DNA of 64,000 nucleotides from the NCBI GenBank assembly GCA_002631855.1, contig NTLF01000017.1, positions 124,001-188,000 of the forward strand, given 5' to 3'. Below, one piece after another: positions 7,652 to 17,416 of this stretch. The DNA comes from Zunongwangia sp. ESRF-bin46 (lineage in GTDB: Bacteria > Bacteroidota > Bacteroidia > Flavobacteriales > Flavobacteriaceae). Each line of letters starts with the position of its first letter. The first letter of the stretch is position 1. Position numbers and translations under genes: made by a program. The notes beneath the pieces were generated by a model that saw nothing but the letters and a program-made list of their open reading frames with translations, was not told the origin of the DNA and did no database searches.

Positions 7652-10600
7652 GTGCTACTAATTATCATTTTATCGATTCCTTCGGTACAAACATATGTTG
7701 CCCAAAAAGTTACAAAAAACTTAAATGAGACCTACGGAACTGATATTAACATTAAACGTTTAGGCCTTAATTGGAAAGGGGAGGTTGATATTCGCGAAGT
7801 ATACATTGCAGATCATCACCAAGATACACTCATCTATGCAAAAGAGCTGCAAACCAATATTGTAAGTTTTCAAAACTTAATACAAGGTGATCTTGGTTTC
7901 GGTAACATTCACCTTACAGATTCAAAACTTTACGTCACTACTTATAAAGATGAAGAAACAGACAACCTTTCCATCTTTGCTGAAAAGTTTAACACCGGCC
8001 AACCACCCAGTGAAAACCCCTTTACGCTCTTTAGTAATGATGTTGAATTGACCAACAGCCATATTAAAATTACAAATTACAACCTGGACACACCTGAAGT
8101 TTTTGATTTTAGTAAAGTTAACATATTGGCAAACGATTTTAAGATTACCGGCCCAGATATCGATGCTGATATTGAAGCGCTTTCCCTTGTTGCAGAACGT
8201 GGCTTTGTAATTAAAAATCTACAATCAGATTTTTCATACACCATGGAAAAGATGGAGATGAAAGATTTGACACTTCAAACCGAGCATTCACTCATAAAAG
8301 GTGAAATACTGTTGGATTATGCCGAAAAAGGAATGGCAGATTTTGAAAACGATGTAAAAATTGATGCTACTTTCAATGATTCTGAAGTTTCAACAAATGA
8401 CTTGAATGTTTTTTATAACGAATTTGGGAACGACCAAACCATTGTCCTGGATACTGATTTTGATGGTACTTTAAACGAATTTACAATTACAAACGCTCGC
8501 TTAGCGACTTCAAACACAACAGTTCAAGGAAATTATAGCTTTTCAAATTTATTGAAGGGAGCTGATGCCTTTTCAATTAGATCACCCAATCATAACATCA
8601 AAACAAGTTATTACGATTTAAGAAGGTTCATGCCACGAATATTAGGCGATGTTTTACCAGATCAATTAAAGGATATTGGCACCGTTACCTTTAGAGGAAA
8701 CACAACGCTTACAGCTTCTCAATTAATCACTAATAGTGACATTAATACAGGTGTGGGGAGTGCTAAGACCGATATTGAATTGGGGAATATTACCGATTTT
8801 GACAATGCCTATTACAATGGAAATGTAGTATTGAACGGCTTAAACCTAGGTAAGTTGGCGGGTACAACTTCTTTAGGAAAAGTAACTGCAGACCTTACCG
8901 TGGAAGGTAGAGGCTTTACTCAAGAAACAGTAAGTACACTTGTTGAAGGTTCGATATCCTCATTCAATTTTGAAGGTTACGAATATAAAAACATTGAAGT
9001 AACAGGAACGCTAAAAGACCCTGTTTTTAACGGCAACCTAACAATAGACGACCCTAATTTGAAGCTTGATTTTAAAGGATTGGTTGATGTCTCAAAAAAG
9101 TTTAACCAATATGATTTTGAAGCTGATGTAGAATACGCAGAATTAAACAACCTTAACCTTATTAAAAGAGACAGTGTTTCTGTTTTTGCCGGTAGGGTAG
9201 TAATGGATATGGACGGAACTTCTATTGATGACGCCGTGGGAACCATTTCTTTTAACGAAACCTTCTACCAAACTGCAGATGAAGATTTCTTCTTTGCAGA
9301 CTTTGAAATAACTTCTTCTTTTGAAGGCGAAGAGCGTGTAATCGCTATTAATTCACCAGATATTATTACTGGTAATATACGTGGACGCTTTTTGATAGAA
9401 GATATTCCTGCGCTTTTTAGAAACGGAATTGGTAGTATTTATGCCAATTACATTCCGGGCGAGGTAACTACCAACCAATACATCGATTATGAATTTGAGA
9501 TCTACAATAAAATAGTAGACTTGTTTGTTCCACAGTTAAAATTGGGTGATAATACAAAAGTAAGAGGGTCGGTTGCTTCCGATCAATCAAAGTTTAAGCT
9601 CGATTTTCGTTCCCCAGAGCTTTTATTGTATGATAATTATTTAGGTAAAGTAAACATTCAGGTAGATAATGATAACCCATTGTATAACACATATATATCG
9701 GTTGATTCAGTTTATACAGGTGTATATAACGTAGTTGATGTAAATGTAATTAATAAAACCATAAACGATACGCTCTATGTGCGTTCAGAATTTAAGGGGG
9801 GAGAAGAAAAAGAAGACCTCTTTAACCTTTCCTTGTACCATACAATCAACCCACAAGGAAAATCGGTTGTTGGCGTCAAAAAATCTGACATCACCTTTAA
9901 AGACAACGTTTGGTATTTAAATGAAGAGAACAACAGTTTAAACAAAGTAGTTTTTGACAACGACTTTAAAGACATTCGTATAGATTCGTTGGTATTAAAT
10001 CACAATGATGAAGTTATCCAATTAGCTGGTGAGTTAAGGGATTCGACCTATAAAGATCTAAAACTACGTTTTAGGGATGTGAATATAGGCAATATTACTC
10101 CTGAAATTGACAGTCTTCGTTTAAAAGGAAATGTAAATGGAAAATTAGATTTCCTTCAGAAAAACGGCGCTTATTACCCCAATTCTTCAGTAAGTATTGA
10201 TGGTGTGGAAATCAATGAAACTCCCTTTGGGGACTTAAAATTGGATATTAAAGGGAATGAAGATCTTTCTAGATACAACATAAATACTACGTTGACCAAT
10301 AAGGACGTGAAATCCATTAACGCTGTGGGATCGATAGATGTTTCAGCCGAAAACCCTACTATACAAATGGATGTTGCCTTAAATGAATTCAACATGCAAG
10401 CTTTTAGTCCATTTGGCGGGGATGTAATTACAGATATTAGAGGGCTGATAACAGGAAATGCAAAAGTTAGTGGAAATTATAAATCGCCCAATATTGATGG
10501 TAGCTTTAATCTTGAAGACAGTGGCCTAAAAGTTCCATATTTAAATGTCGATTTTGATCTTGAAAACAATGCAGAAGTTTTGGTGACCAAAAACAAAATT

Positions 10601-12040
10601 GCTGTTAGCGCCATAACCATAACCGATACCAAGTATAACACTAAAGGTACTTTTATTGGTAGTGCAACACATAGAAATTTTGGAGATTGGAAGCTTGATA
10701 TGGATATCAGTTCAAACAACTTATTGGTTTTAGACACGCCGCCAGATGAAGACGCGCTATACTACGGAACGGCATTTATCGATGGAACCGCTTCTATTGA
10801 AGGCCCTGTAGACGAGTTGGTAATCGATGTTGTAGCCACAACCGAAGATAATACAAGTTTTAAAATCCCGTTAAGCGATGTGGCTTCCTTTGGTGATGAT
10901 TCATTTATTAAATTTCTTTCCCCTGAAGAAAAAGAAGCTCGTATTAGTGGCGAACCACTTTCAACAGAAGACCCAAAAGGACTTTCAATAAACTTTGAAC
11001 TGGACATTAATGAAAAAGCTGAAGTAGAGGTAGTGGTGGACAAGGCTAACAATTCAACCTTAAAAGGCCGTGGTGCTGGTATATTATTGATTGAATTGAA
11101 CACTTTGGGAAAATTTAATATGTGGGGGGATTTCTTAGTAATTGATGGTGATTTCGACTTTAGGTACGGAGGCCTTATTCAAAAAAATATTGAAGTTGTT
11201 CCTGGTGGAAGTATTAACTGGGATGGTGACCCAGAACGAGCACAGCTAGACCTTACTGCAAAGTATCAAACTGACGCAAACCCATCGGTTTTATTGGACA
11301 ACCCTACAGTTAACCGTAAAATACCTGTTGAAGTTTTGGTTGACCTTACTGGTGAATTAATTCAACCGGATATTAACTTCCGGATTGAATTTCCTCGTGT
11401 AAGTTCAGTTGTTAAAAGTGAATTGGAGTATAAACTGCAAAATGAGGAACAGAAAGAAAAGCAAGCCCTGTTTCTTATCGCATCTGGTAATTTTGTGAAT
11501 GATAATTATGCAGGTGCCAATGCGTTTGCTGCTGGAACAATTGTAGAACGTGTTTCAGGTTTGGTAAACGAATTGTTCGCTGACCAAGACAGTAAGTTTA
11601 AAGTAGGTCTGGATTATTCACAAGGAAGTAGATTGCCTGATCAAGAAACAGCAGATCGTTTTGGCATTACCCTTTCTACCCAAATTAATGAACGTATTTT
11701 AATAAATGGTAAGGTTGGGGTTCCCGTTGGAGGTGTTAATGAAACTGCCGTTGCAGGGGATATTGAGGTACAATGGTTGGTAAACGAGGACGGAAGCCTT
11801 AGAATGAAATTCTTTAACCGGCAAGCTGACCTTCAGTTTATAGGGGAAGACCAAATATTTGAACAAGGTGCGGGAATATCGTATTCCGTAGATTTTGACA
11901 CCTTCCGTGAATTGGTAAACAAACTCTTCAACAAAGAGTTGACATTAGAGTCTGAAGAAGAAGAAAAAGTCCCTTCAGCGCCTGGAGAAGAAAATGTACC
12001 AGTAAATTTTAATACGCAGGCTACCGAGCAAGAAGAGTGA
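7652..12040 (+). CDS. tamB: TamB-family translocation/assembly module protein
   Basis: 1462-residue AsmA-like/TamB protein predicted to span the periplasm from inner to outer membrane and to carry lipids or assist outer-membrane assembly. It has an N-terminal membrane anchor, over 1000 residues of repetitive beta-rich sequence (many NG, DG and TDI turns) and a C-terminal TamB (DUF490) domain (about 1090-1430; FLIASGNFVN, GLDYSQGS). The first usual start is GTG at 7652, which would leave only part of the anchor. The open frame runs back to 7589 and encodes KRIKKLRKIILRTFAAILLL, a normal basic-plus-hydrophobic anchor, but without ATG, GTG or TTG. The true start is therefore probably a rare codon between 7589 and 7652. 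Confidence 0.92.
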   Translation: MLLIIILSIPSVQTYVAQKVTKNLNETYGTDINIKRLGLNWKGEVDIREVYIADHHQDTLIYAKELQTNIVSFQNLIQGDLGFGNIHLTDSKLYVTTYKDEETDNLSIFAEKFNTGQPPSENPFTLFSNDVELTNSHIKITNYNLDTPEVFDFSKVNILANDFKITGPDIDADIEALSLVAERGFVIKNLQSDFSYTMEKMEMKDLTLQTEHSLIKGEILLDYAEKGMADFENDVKIDATFNDSEVSTNDLNVFYNEFGNDQTIVLDTDFDGTLNEFTITNARLATSNTTVQGNYSFSNLLKGADAFSIRSPNHNIKTSYYDLRRFMPRILGDVLPDQLKDIGTVTFRGNTTLTASQLITNSDINTGVGSAKTDIELGNITDFDNAYYNGNVVLNGLNLGKLAGTTSLGKVTADLTVEGRGFTQETVSTLVEGSISSFNFEGYEYKNIEVTGTLKDPVFNGNLTIDDPNLKLDFKGLVDVSKKFNQYDFEADVEYAELNNLNLIKRDSVSVFAGRVVMDMDGTSIDDAVGTISFNETFYQTADEDFFFADFEITSSFEGEERVIAINSPDIITGNIRGRFLIEDIPALFRNGIGSIYANYIPGEVTTNQYIDYEFEIYNKIVDLFVPQLKLGDNTKVRGSVASDQSKFKLDFRSPELLLYDNYLGKVNIQVDNDNPLYNTYISVDSVYTGVYNVVDVNVINKTINDTLYVRSEFKGGEEKEDLFNLSLYHTINPQGKSVVGVKKSDITFKDNVWYLNEENNSLNKVVFDNDFKDIRIDSLVLNHNDEVIQLAGELRDSTYKDLKLRFRDVNIGNITPEIDSLRLKGNVNGKLDFLQKNGAYYPNSSVSIDGVEINETPFGDLKLDIKGNEDLSRYNINTTLTNKDVKSINAVGSIDVSAENPTIQMDVALNEFNMQAFSPFGGDVITDIRGLITGNAKVSGNYKSPNIDGSFNLEDSGLKVPYLNVDFDLENNAEVLVTKNKIAVSAITITDTKYNTKGTFIGSATHRNFGDWKLDMDISSNNLLVLDTPPDEDALYYGTAFIDGTASIEGPVDELVIDVVATTEDNTSFKIPLSDVASFGDDSFIKFLSPEEKEARISGEPLSTEDPKGLSINFELDINEKAEVEVVVDKANNSTLKGRGAGILLIELNTLGKFNMWGDFLVIDGDFDFRYGGLIQKNIEVVPGGSINWDGDPERAQLDLTAKYQTDANPSVLLDNPTVNRKIPVEVLVDLTGELIQPDINFRIEFPRVSSVVKSELEYKLQNEEQKEKQALFLIASGNFVNDNYAGANAFAAGTIVERVSGLVNELFADQDSKFKVGLDYSQGSRLPDQETADRFGITLSTQINERILINGKVGVPVGGVNETAVAGDIEVQWLVNEDGSLRMKFFNRQADLQFIGEDQIFEQGAGISYSVDFDTFRELVNKLFNKELTLESEEEEKVPSAPGEENVPVNFNTQATEQEE

Positions 12041-12049
12041 TTTTTCACC

Positions 12050-12430
12050 CTAAAGTGAAGCAATCATTGATATTTCAACATTTACAAACTTGGGTAGGTT
12101 TGCTACTTCTACTGTTTCTCGGGCTGGAGCAGTGGCTTCATTAAAATAAGTAGCGTACACTTCATTAATAGCTGCAAAATTGTGCATATCACTTATAAAA
12201 ATAGATGATTTCAATACATTTTCAAAAGTCATTCCAGCTTCAGCTAAAACTGCTCTCATGTTTTCCATCACCATTTTGGTTTCTTCTTTAATATCGTCTG
12301 TAACCAAATTTCCGGTTTTAGGATCAATAGCTATTTGCCCAGAAGTATATAGCATTCCACCCTTTAGTACAGCTTGATTATATGGTCCGATAGGTGCTGG
12401 TGCTTTATCTGTTTGTATAATTTTTTTCAT
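12050..12430 (-). CDS. ridA: RidA family reactive enamine/imine deaminase
   Basis: 126 residues, normal RidA length. RidA hydrolyses reactive 2-aminoacrylate-type imines from PLP enzymes to ketoacids plus ammonia. Motifs: APAPIGPYNQAV (10-21), YTSGQIAIDP, and C-terminal PARETVEVANLPK, which holds the conserved substrate-binding Arg, followed by VNVEISMIA with the conserved Glu. Lies 11 nt downstream of lptD and convergent with tamB (9 nt gap). Confidence 0.95.
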   Translation of the reverse strand: MKKIIQTDKAPAPIGPYNQAVLKGGMLYTSGQIAIDPKTGNLVTDDIKEETKMVMENMRAVLAEAGMTFENVLKSSIFISDMHNFAAINEVYATYFNEATAPARETVEVANLPKFVNVEISMIASL

Positions 12431-12441
12431 AGTAATAGTTA

Positions 12442-15162
12442 TTATAATTGCTGATCTGGTTCTCTTCGTTTATCATATTTTATATCGCTCAATACAGATG
12501 ATTTTATTCCGATGAAGAAATACCAAGATGTGTTAATACTACCAATAGGCGTCCAATTAAAGCTCATTTGCCAACTTTCTAAATCTCGTTGAAACCGGAA
12601 CTGAGTTAGGGTTATTCCTTTATTTTTAAAATCGTACCCAGAAGAAACACCAACGGTCCAGCGGGGCGATAATTCTAAATTAGAACTGAACATCAACGAT
12701 TGCGATGAAATTTCACTTTCCCGTCTTTGGTTGGAATACGTCATCGTATAAGCCAACCTAAAGTCCCACGGAATGTCATAATTATACCACGCTTTATCGG
12801 TTGCATCTTCATCTTCCTTATCATCTTTATATAGCCTGTTATCATCTATATCCCTTACATCTCCAAATAAATCATCTGGTCTTCCGCCGTTCCTAAAAGT
12901 CTCATTGTCAAACCTATCTTTATCTTCTGAATCCACTTCTAAATCCTTACTAGAAAAAGAATAATTAATACTGATATTGGCATTTGTCAATCTAAACAAG
13001 CTCCCTCCATTATCTATATTAAATTTTTCAATACGCTGATTACTGTTATTTAATGCATACGGATCTAAACTACCATTAAAATTAAAATCCAGTTTTTCAA
13101 CCACTGGTATGCTTCCGCTGAAATTTACAGGACTTAATGGTAATGAATCTGCAGCCAAGTTATAAGATGTAGAAAAATTCAAGTTGTTTAATAGTTTTAC
13201 TTTTTTAGGCTCAGTAACTGTGGTGTCTTTACTGCGTACTTTTGCTTCTAAGGTATTACTAAGCGAAAGCCCCACAACACTTGAGTAGGAATTACTTGGC
13301 GCGCCATATAATGTATTCTGAAATCGGGAATATTCAACCACTTCATCGTTTACTTCAGGATCAGCGCTAACAAATTCAGCAGGAATTATATATTGATCGT
13401 AATATTGATCAAATGCCGGATTTATGCTATAGCTTACAGAAGGTCTAACAACGTGCCGAAGAGCTTGTATTTTTTTATCTTTTCCGAAGTTGAACGTACC
13501 GTATACTGTTGTTCCCAAACTGGTAGAAAAATTATAGGTAGCGTATCTATCAAACCCTGAAATAGTATCAGTAACTTCAGCACCATCACCATCATTAGCA
13601 GTAGGATCAAACCGTTGATCAAACGTCTTTAATACCCAGGTTTCCTGAAACCGTGTGCTTGCTGAAGCACTTAAATAATTCAGGATTTTAAAGTTGGTGC
13701 TTATCGGTAAGGAATGTTGCGCCCCAATTTGAGCATTTTCGAACATTTCAGGTTTAAAAAACAAAGAGTCTGTGGTTTGTATCCTATTTTCCGCAGCCAC
13801 ATCATACTGAAAATTTATATTCTCTAAAATCCCTTTTTTACTTCCTGTTTTAGGGGCAAACGGAAAAATACGGGAGACACTTGCCGTTATATTGGGCAAT
13901 GACATATTAATAGTCTGTGTATTGGTGTTTTGTGAATGTGTCGCTGCAGCAGAAAAATTAACCTGCGGTTCGCCTTCAAATGTTTTGGAATAGGAAACAG
14001 ACGAACTTAATGTATTGACCAATGCACTGGCATTGTTCGTTTGATTAATAGACTGCTGAAAATACCGGCTACTACCTAAGTTAACCGATGCTGAAAACCG
14101 GGAGCTAGGGCTTGCCTTTTGATCTTGGGTATGGTTCCAGCGAATATTATAAACCGAGCTTTGACTGAAATCTGGAAACCCCCGTTCACCGTTTATCAAG
14201 TTTTCATAACGCACACTTACATTTCCTCTAAATCGATATCGCAGCGCATATGAAGATTCTGCCCGCAATCCATAGCTGCCATTGGTATAATAATCACCTA
14301 AAAATGTGAGGTCCAAGTAATCATTAACAGCAAAATAATACCCTCCGTTTTGCAAGAAAAATCCACGACGGCTTTGCTCACCAACAGTTGGTATGATAAA
14401 CCCTGAAGCTCGATCTTCCGTCAACGGAAAAAACGCGAAAGGTAATCCAACTGGAGTAGGAACATCAGCAATGTACATGTTGGTCAATCCGGTTACTATC
14501 TTTTTTTTAGGCACAAATTTGGCCTTTCGGGTGTAGAAATAATATTCGGGATCGTCAATGTTTTTTGAAGTAGTGAACTTTACATTCCGAAGAAAAACGA
14601 CAGAGTCATTTATTTTTTTTGTTACTTCAGCGATAACATTAAAACCGTTTTGTTCGGTACGGGAATTGTAAACCAATGCTTTTTCACTATCAAAATTAAA
14701 CCGAATGGAATCTGGCTTAACTTCATTTTGAGCCTGTACAAAGACCGGTTTTTGGCTATAGACCCCAGCACTATCAATCCCTTTGGCATAGACTTCGTTT
14801 TTATTGTAATCTAATATTATGTAACCAGCATCAATACGCATATCCCCATACACAATATAGGCTTTGTTGTACATGTGGACCGTATTGTTTTTTCGGTCAA
14901 TATAAACATAGTCTTCACCGTAATAATCCACTACATCGGTTAGCTGTTCTTTTTTAGGCTTTACCGAATCTGTTTTTACCGTATCAGCTATTGCTTCATT
15001 TACTTCTCTGGTAACATTTATTATGCTTGGGTTTAGCGTGTCTTGTTCTGCTTCAACAGGGATGTTCACTTCATTTTTAGGTGGAATATCCTGTGAGTGC
15101 ATCGTTATGCTACACAAAAGTAGTACAAGTACAATAAATAAATTTTGCCGATGTGTTTGCAA
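12442..15162 (-). CDS. lptD: LPS-assembly protein LptD (Bacteroidota type)
   Basis: 906-residue outer-membrane protein that inserts lipopolysaccharide into the outer leaflet. A signal peptide (about 1-24) is followed by a low-complexity linker, an OstA/LptA-like N-domain (YYGEDYVYIDRKNNTVHMY, about 79-97, and EVYAKGIDSAG), then a long C-terminal beta-barrel rich in alternating aromatic strands. PTPVGLPFAFFPLTEDRASG (about 235-255) is the typical LptD plug-barrel junction. Length fits the family. Divergent from the amidase gene across about 127 nt. CAAAATTA at 15209-15216 reads TAATTTTG on the minus strand and is a possible -7 element. Confidence 0.93.
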   Translation of the reverse strand: MQTHRQNLFIVLVLLLCSITMHSQDIPPKNEVNIPVEAEQDTLNPSIINVTREVNEAIADTVKTDSVKPKKEQLTDVVDYYGEDYVYIDRKNNTVHMYNKAYIVYGDMRIDAGYIILDYNKNEVYAKGIDSAGVYSQKPVFVQAQNEVKPDSIRFNFDSEKALVYNSRTEQNGFNVIAEVTKKINDSVVFLRNVKFTTSKNIDDPEYYFYTRKAKFVPKKKIVTGLTNMYIADVPTPVGLPFAFFPLTEDRASGFIIPTVGEQSRRGFFLQNGGYYFAVNDYLDLTFLGDYYTNGSYGLRAESSYALRYRFRGNVSVRYENLINGERGFPDFSQSSVYNIRWNHTQDQKASPSSRFSASVNLGSSRYFQQSINQTNNASALVNTLSSSVSYSKTFEGEPQVNFSAAATHSQNTNTQTINMSLPNITASVSRIFPFAPKTGSKKGILENINFQYDVAAENRIQTTDSLFFKPEMFENAQIGAQHSLPISTNFKILNYLSASASTRFQETWVLKTFDQRFDPTANDGDGAEVTDTISGFDRYATYNFSTSLGTTVYGTFNFGKDKKIQALRHVVRPSVSYSINPAFDQYYDQYIIPAEFVSADPEVNDEVVEYSRFQNTLYGAPSNSYSSVVGLSLSNTLEAKVRSKDTTVTEPKKVKLLNNLNFSTSYNLAADSLPLSPVNFSGSIPVVEKLDFNFNGSLDPYALNNSNQRIEKFNIDNGGSLFRLTNANISINYSFSSKDLEVDSEDKDRFDNETFRNGGRPDDLFGDVRDIDDNRLYKDDKEDEDATDKAWYNYDIPWDFRLAYTMTYSNQRRESEISSQSLMFSSNLELSPRWTVGVSSGYDFKNKGITLTQFRFQRDLESWQMSFNWTPIGSINTSWYFFIGIKSSVLSDIKYDKRREPDQQL

Positions 15163-15289
15163 TGCTACGATGCTATTTTTTGTAGATTTGGCTTAATTTT
15201 TGAAACTTCAAAATTAAGCATATTTTTTGGCTTTGTTTTTTAAAACTTTAATATTTAAAATATCAATGAGTATAGTCCGTTCTACCATT

Positions 15290-16411
15290 ATGAAAACGAA
15301 ACACATACCTTTTTTCGTACTTTTTATTTGTACGGCAGTCAGTTTTTCTTTTTCCAGCAACAATAATGATACCACAAAACCTTTTGTTGTAGTGCTCGAT
15401 GCGGGTCATGGAGGGCACGATAGCGGTAATTTAGGCAATGGATATAAGGAAAAAAATATTGCGCTGAACATAGTTTTAGAAGTAGGAAGCATTCTTGAAA
15501 AGAAAGAAAACATAAAAGTTATTTACACTCGTAAAACAGATAAATTTATAGACCTTCATGAAAGAGGGGCGATTGCTAATAGAGCAGACGCAGATTTATT
15601 TGTTTCAGTACATTGTAATGCTCACAGCTCACAAGCATATGGCACAGAGACTTTTGTGTTGGGGTTACACGCCAATCAACGCAATTTAGAAGTTGCAAAA
15701 AAGGAAAATGAGGTAATTTTTCTAGAAGAAAATTATGAAGAAAACTATGCCGGTTACGATCCTAATTCACCTGAATCTTTTATTGGACTAACGCTAATGC
15801 AAGAAGAATACTTAGACCAAAGTATTATGCTGGCAGGATTGATACAGAATAATTTTACCAATAAATTGAAACGAAAAGACCGAAGTGTAAAACAAGCTGG
15901 TTTTATTGTTTTGCACCAAAGCTATATGCCCAGTGTATTGGTAGAAACTGGTTTTTTAACCAATAATAGGGAAGGGGCTTATTTAAATTCTAAAAAAGGG
16001 CAAACAGAAATAGCTGGTGCTATTGCTGAAGGTGTTTTAACCTATCAGAAAAACTTGAATTTGGCCACTAGCCACGCAAAAAACCCGATTATTACCCAAG
16101 AGGAGATAGATAAGGCTATTGATACGACCGAAGAAAAAATATATCCAGGCTATACCTTTAAAGTACAGCTGGCAGCAAGTAGTAAAAAACTAAATACTAA
16201 ACCTGAAAACTTTAAAGGGTTAAAAGATATTACTAGAAATAGGGAGGACGGTCTTTTCAAATACTACTACGGTGAAACATCAGACTATAATAAAATTGAA
16301 CTGATGAAAACCTTTGCCAAAGAAAAAGGATACTCGTCTTGCTATATTGTCGCTTTTAAGGACGGGAAGAAGCTGCGTGTGTCCGATGTCTTAAAAACAC
16401 AAAAGAAATAG
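15290..16411 (+). CDS. N-acetylmuramoyl-L-alanine amidase with C-terminal SPOR-like domain
   Basis: Zinc amidase (Amidase_3) that cleaves the amide between MurNAc and the stem peptide during cell separation. Start placed at ATG 15290 because MKTKHIPFFVLFICTAVSFS is a good signal peptide; ATGs at 15227 and 15266 are upstream alternatives. Motifs: VVLDAGHGGHDSG (first zinc His), EKNIALN (catalytic/zinc Glu), SVHCNAH (second His region) and VLVETGFLTN (catalytic Glu). The last 80 residues (TFKVQLAASSKKL.. to SCYIVAFKDGK) resemble a SPOR peptidoglycan-binding domain, which would direct the enzyme to septal glycan. First gene of a plus-strand series leading into mlaD. Confidence 0.92.
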   Translation: MKTKHIPFFVLFICTAVSFSFSSNNNDTTKPFVVVLDAGHGGHDSGNLGNGYKEKNIALNIVLEVGSILEKKENIKVIYTRKTDKFIDLHERGAIANRADADLFVSVHCNAHSSQAYGTETFVLGLHANQRNLEVAKKENEVIFLEENYEENYAGYDPNSPESFIGLTLMQEEYLDQSIMLAGLIQNNFTNKLKRKDRSVKQAGFIVLHQSYMPSVLVETGFLTNNREGAYLNSKKGQTEIAGAIAEGVLTYQKNLNLATSHAKNPIITQEEIDKAIDTTEEKIYPGYTFKVQLAASSKKLNTKPENFKGLKDITRNREDGLFKYYYGETSDYNKIELMKTFAKEKGYSSCYIVAFKDGKKLRVSDVLKTQKK

Positions 16412-16435
16412 GAGGGTTATTCTATATTTATTTTC

Positions 16436-16443
16436 TAAATTTG
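16436..16443 (+). promoter_or_regulatory. Candidate -7 promoter element upstream of mlaD
   Basis: TAAATTTG matches the Bacteroidota TAnnTTTG consensus exactly. If used, transcription would start near 16450, downstream of the TTG at 16445, which favours the TTG at 16466 as the mlaD start. No convincing -33 TTG is seen at the expected distance, so read-through from the amidase gene may dominate. Confidence 0.4.
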
Positions 16444-16444
16444 T

Positions 16445-17416
16445 TTGAACCCTAAAAAACATCCATTGAGATTATCCAGAGAAGTTAAGACCGGAATTCT
16501 TGCCATAGGAGCTATCCTACTGTTTATATTTGGTTACAGCTATTTAAAAGGCAGTAATTTACTTGAGAAGCACCGTACGTTTTATGTAAAATATAATAAT
16601 GTAGAAGGTCTTTCAAAATCGGCACCAGTTACTATTAATGGTCTAAAAGTAGGTAAAATTCAAAATATTGGTTTTGAAAATCAAGAAGGAAGATTGGTAG
16701 TTGAATTCACAGTAGAAAACGATTTTGATTTTTCAAAAAATAGCTTAGTACGTATCTACAGCAGTGGGTTAATAGGAGGGAAGTCACTAGGTATTTTTCC
16801 TGAATATGACCGCAATAATTTAGCTAAATCTGGCGACACACTTAATGGTGAAGTGGAAAAAGGTATGCTCGATGCTGTTACAGAAAGATTAGGGCCATTA
16901 GAAGAAAAAGTAAATGGAACTTTAGCCACATTAGATACATTACTTCTTAGTTTTACGGCAATTGTTGATGAAGACACCCAAAAAAATCTTAAACAAGCAA
17001 TAGCTTCATTAAAAAATTCTTCAAAATCTTTTGAAGGCATAACAGCTAACGTAGATGGGTTGTTAGGGGAGAACAAAGAAAAATTAAACCGTACTTTCAC
17101 TAACCTTGATGTAACAGCAGGAAACTTTGCTAAGCTTTCAGATTCGTTGGCACAAATAGAAACGGGGCAGATGGTAAAAGATTTAGAGCAAGTTACTTCA
17201 CAACTAAATACACTCGTTACCCGTGTGGAAAATGGAGAGGGTAGTGTTGGAAAATTACTTAAAGATGATAAACTGTACAATAATTTAGAAGGAGCTTCTC
17301 GTCAACTAGAGCAATTATTGCAAGACATGAAGCTTAACCCGAAACGTTATGTACATTTCTCACTATTCGGAAAAAGAGCTAAAGAATATAACGAACCTGA
17401 AGATCCTAATAAATAA
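16445..17416 (+). CDS. mlaD: MlaD/MCE family substrate-binding protein
   Basis: Up to 323 residues: an N-terminal membrane anchor (about 15-35), one MCE domain (FYVKYNNVEGLSKSAPVTIN to GKSLGIFPE, about 43-125) and a long alpha-helical C-terminal region. This is the periplasmic phospholipid-binding component of a Mla-type lipid transport system. No ATP-binding or permease subunit lies nearby. Neither candidate start is ATG: TTG at 16445, or TTG at 16466, which gives a beginning (RLSREVKTGILAIGA) typical of Flavobacteriaceae homologues and is my preference. The stop overlaps the next ATG by one base. Confidence 0.9.
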   Translation: MNPKKHPLRLSREVKTGILAIGAILLFIFGYSYLKGSNLLEKHRTFYVKYNNVEGLSKSAPVTINGLKVGKIQNIGFENQEGRLVVEFTVENDFDFSKNSLVRIYSSGLIGGKSLGIFPEYDRNNLAKSGDTLNGEVEKGMLDAVTERLGPLEEKVNGTLATLDTLLLSFTAIVDEDTQKNLKQAIASLKNSSKSFEGITANVDGLLGENKEKLNRTFTNLDVTAGNFAKLSDSLAQIETGQMVKDLEQVTSQLNTLVTRVENGEGSVGKLLKDDKLYNNLEGASRQLEQLLQDMKLNPKRYVHFSLFGKRAKEYNEPEDPNK

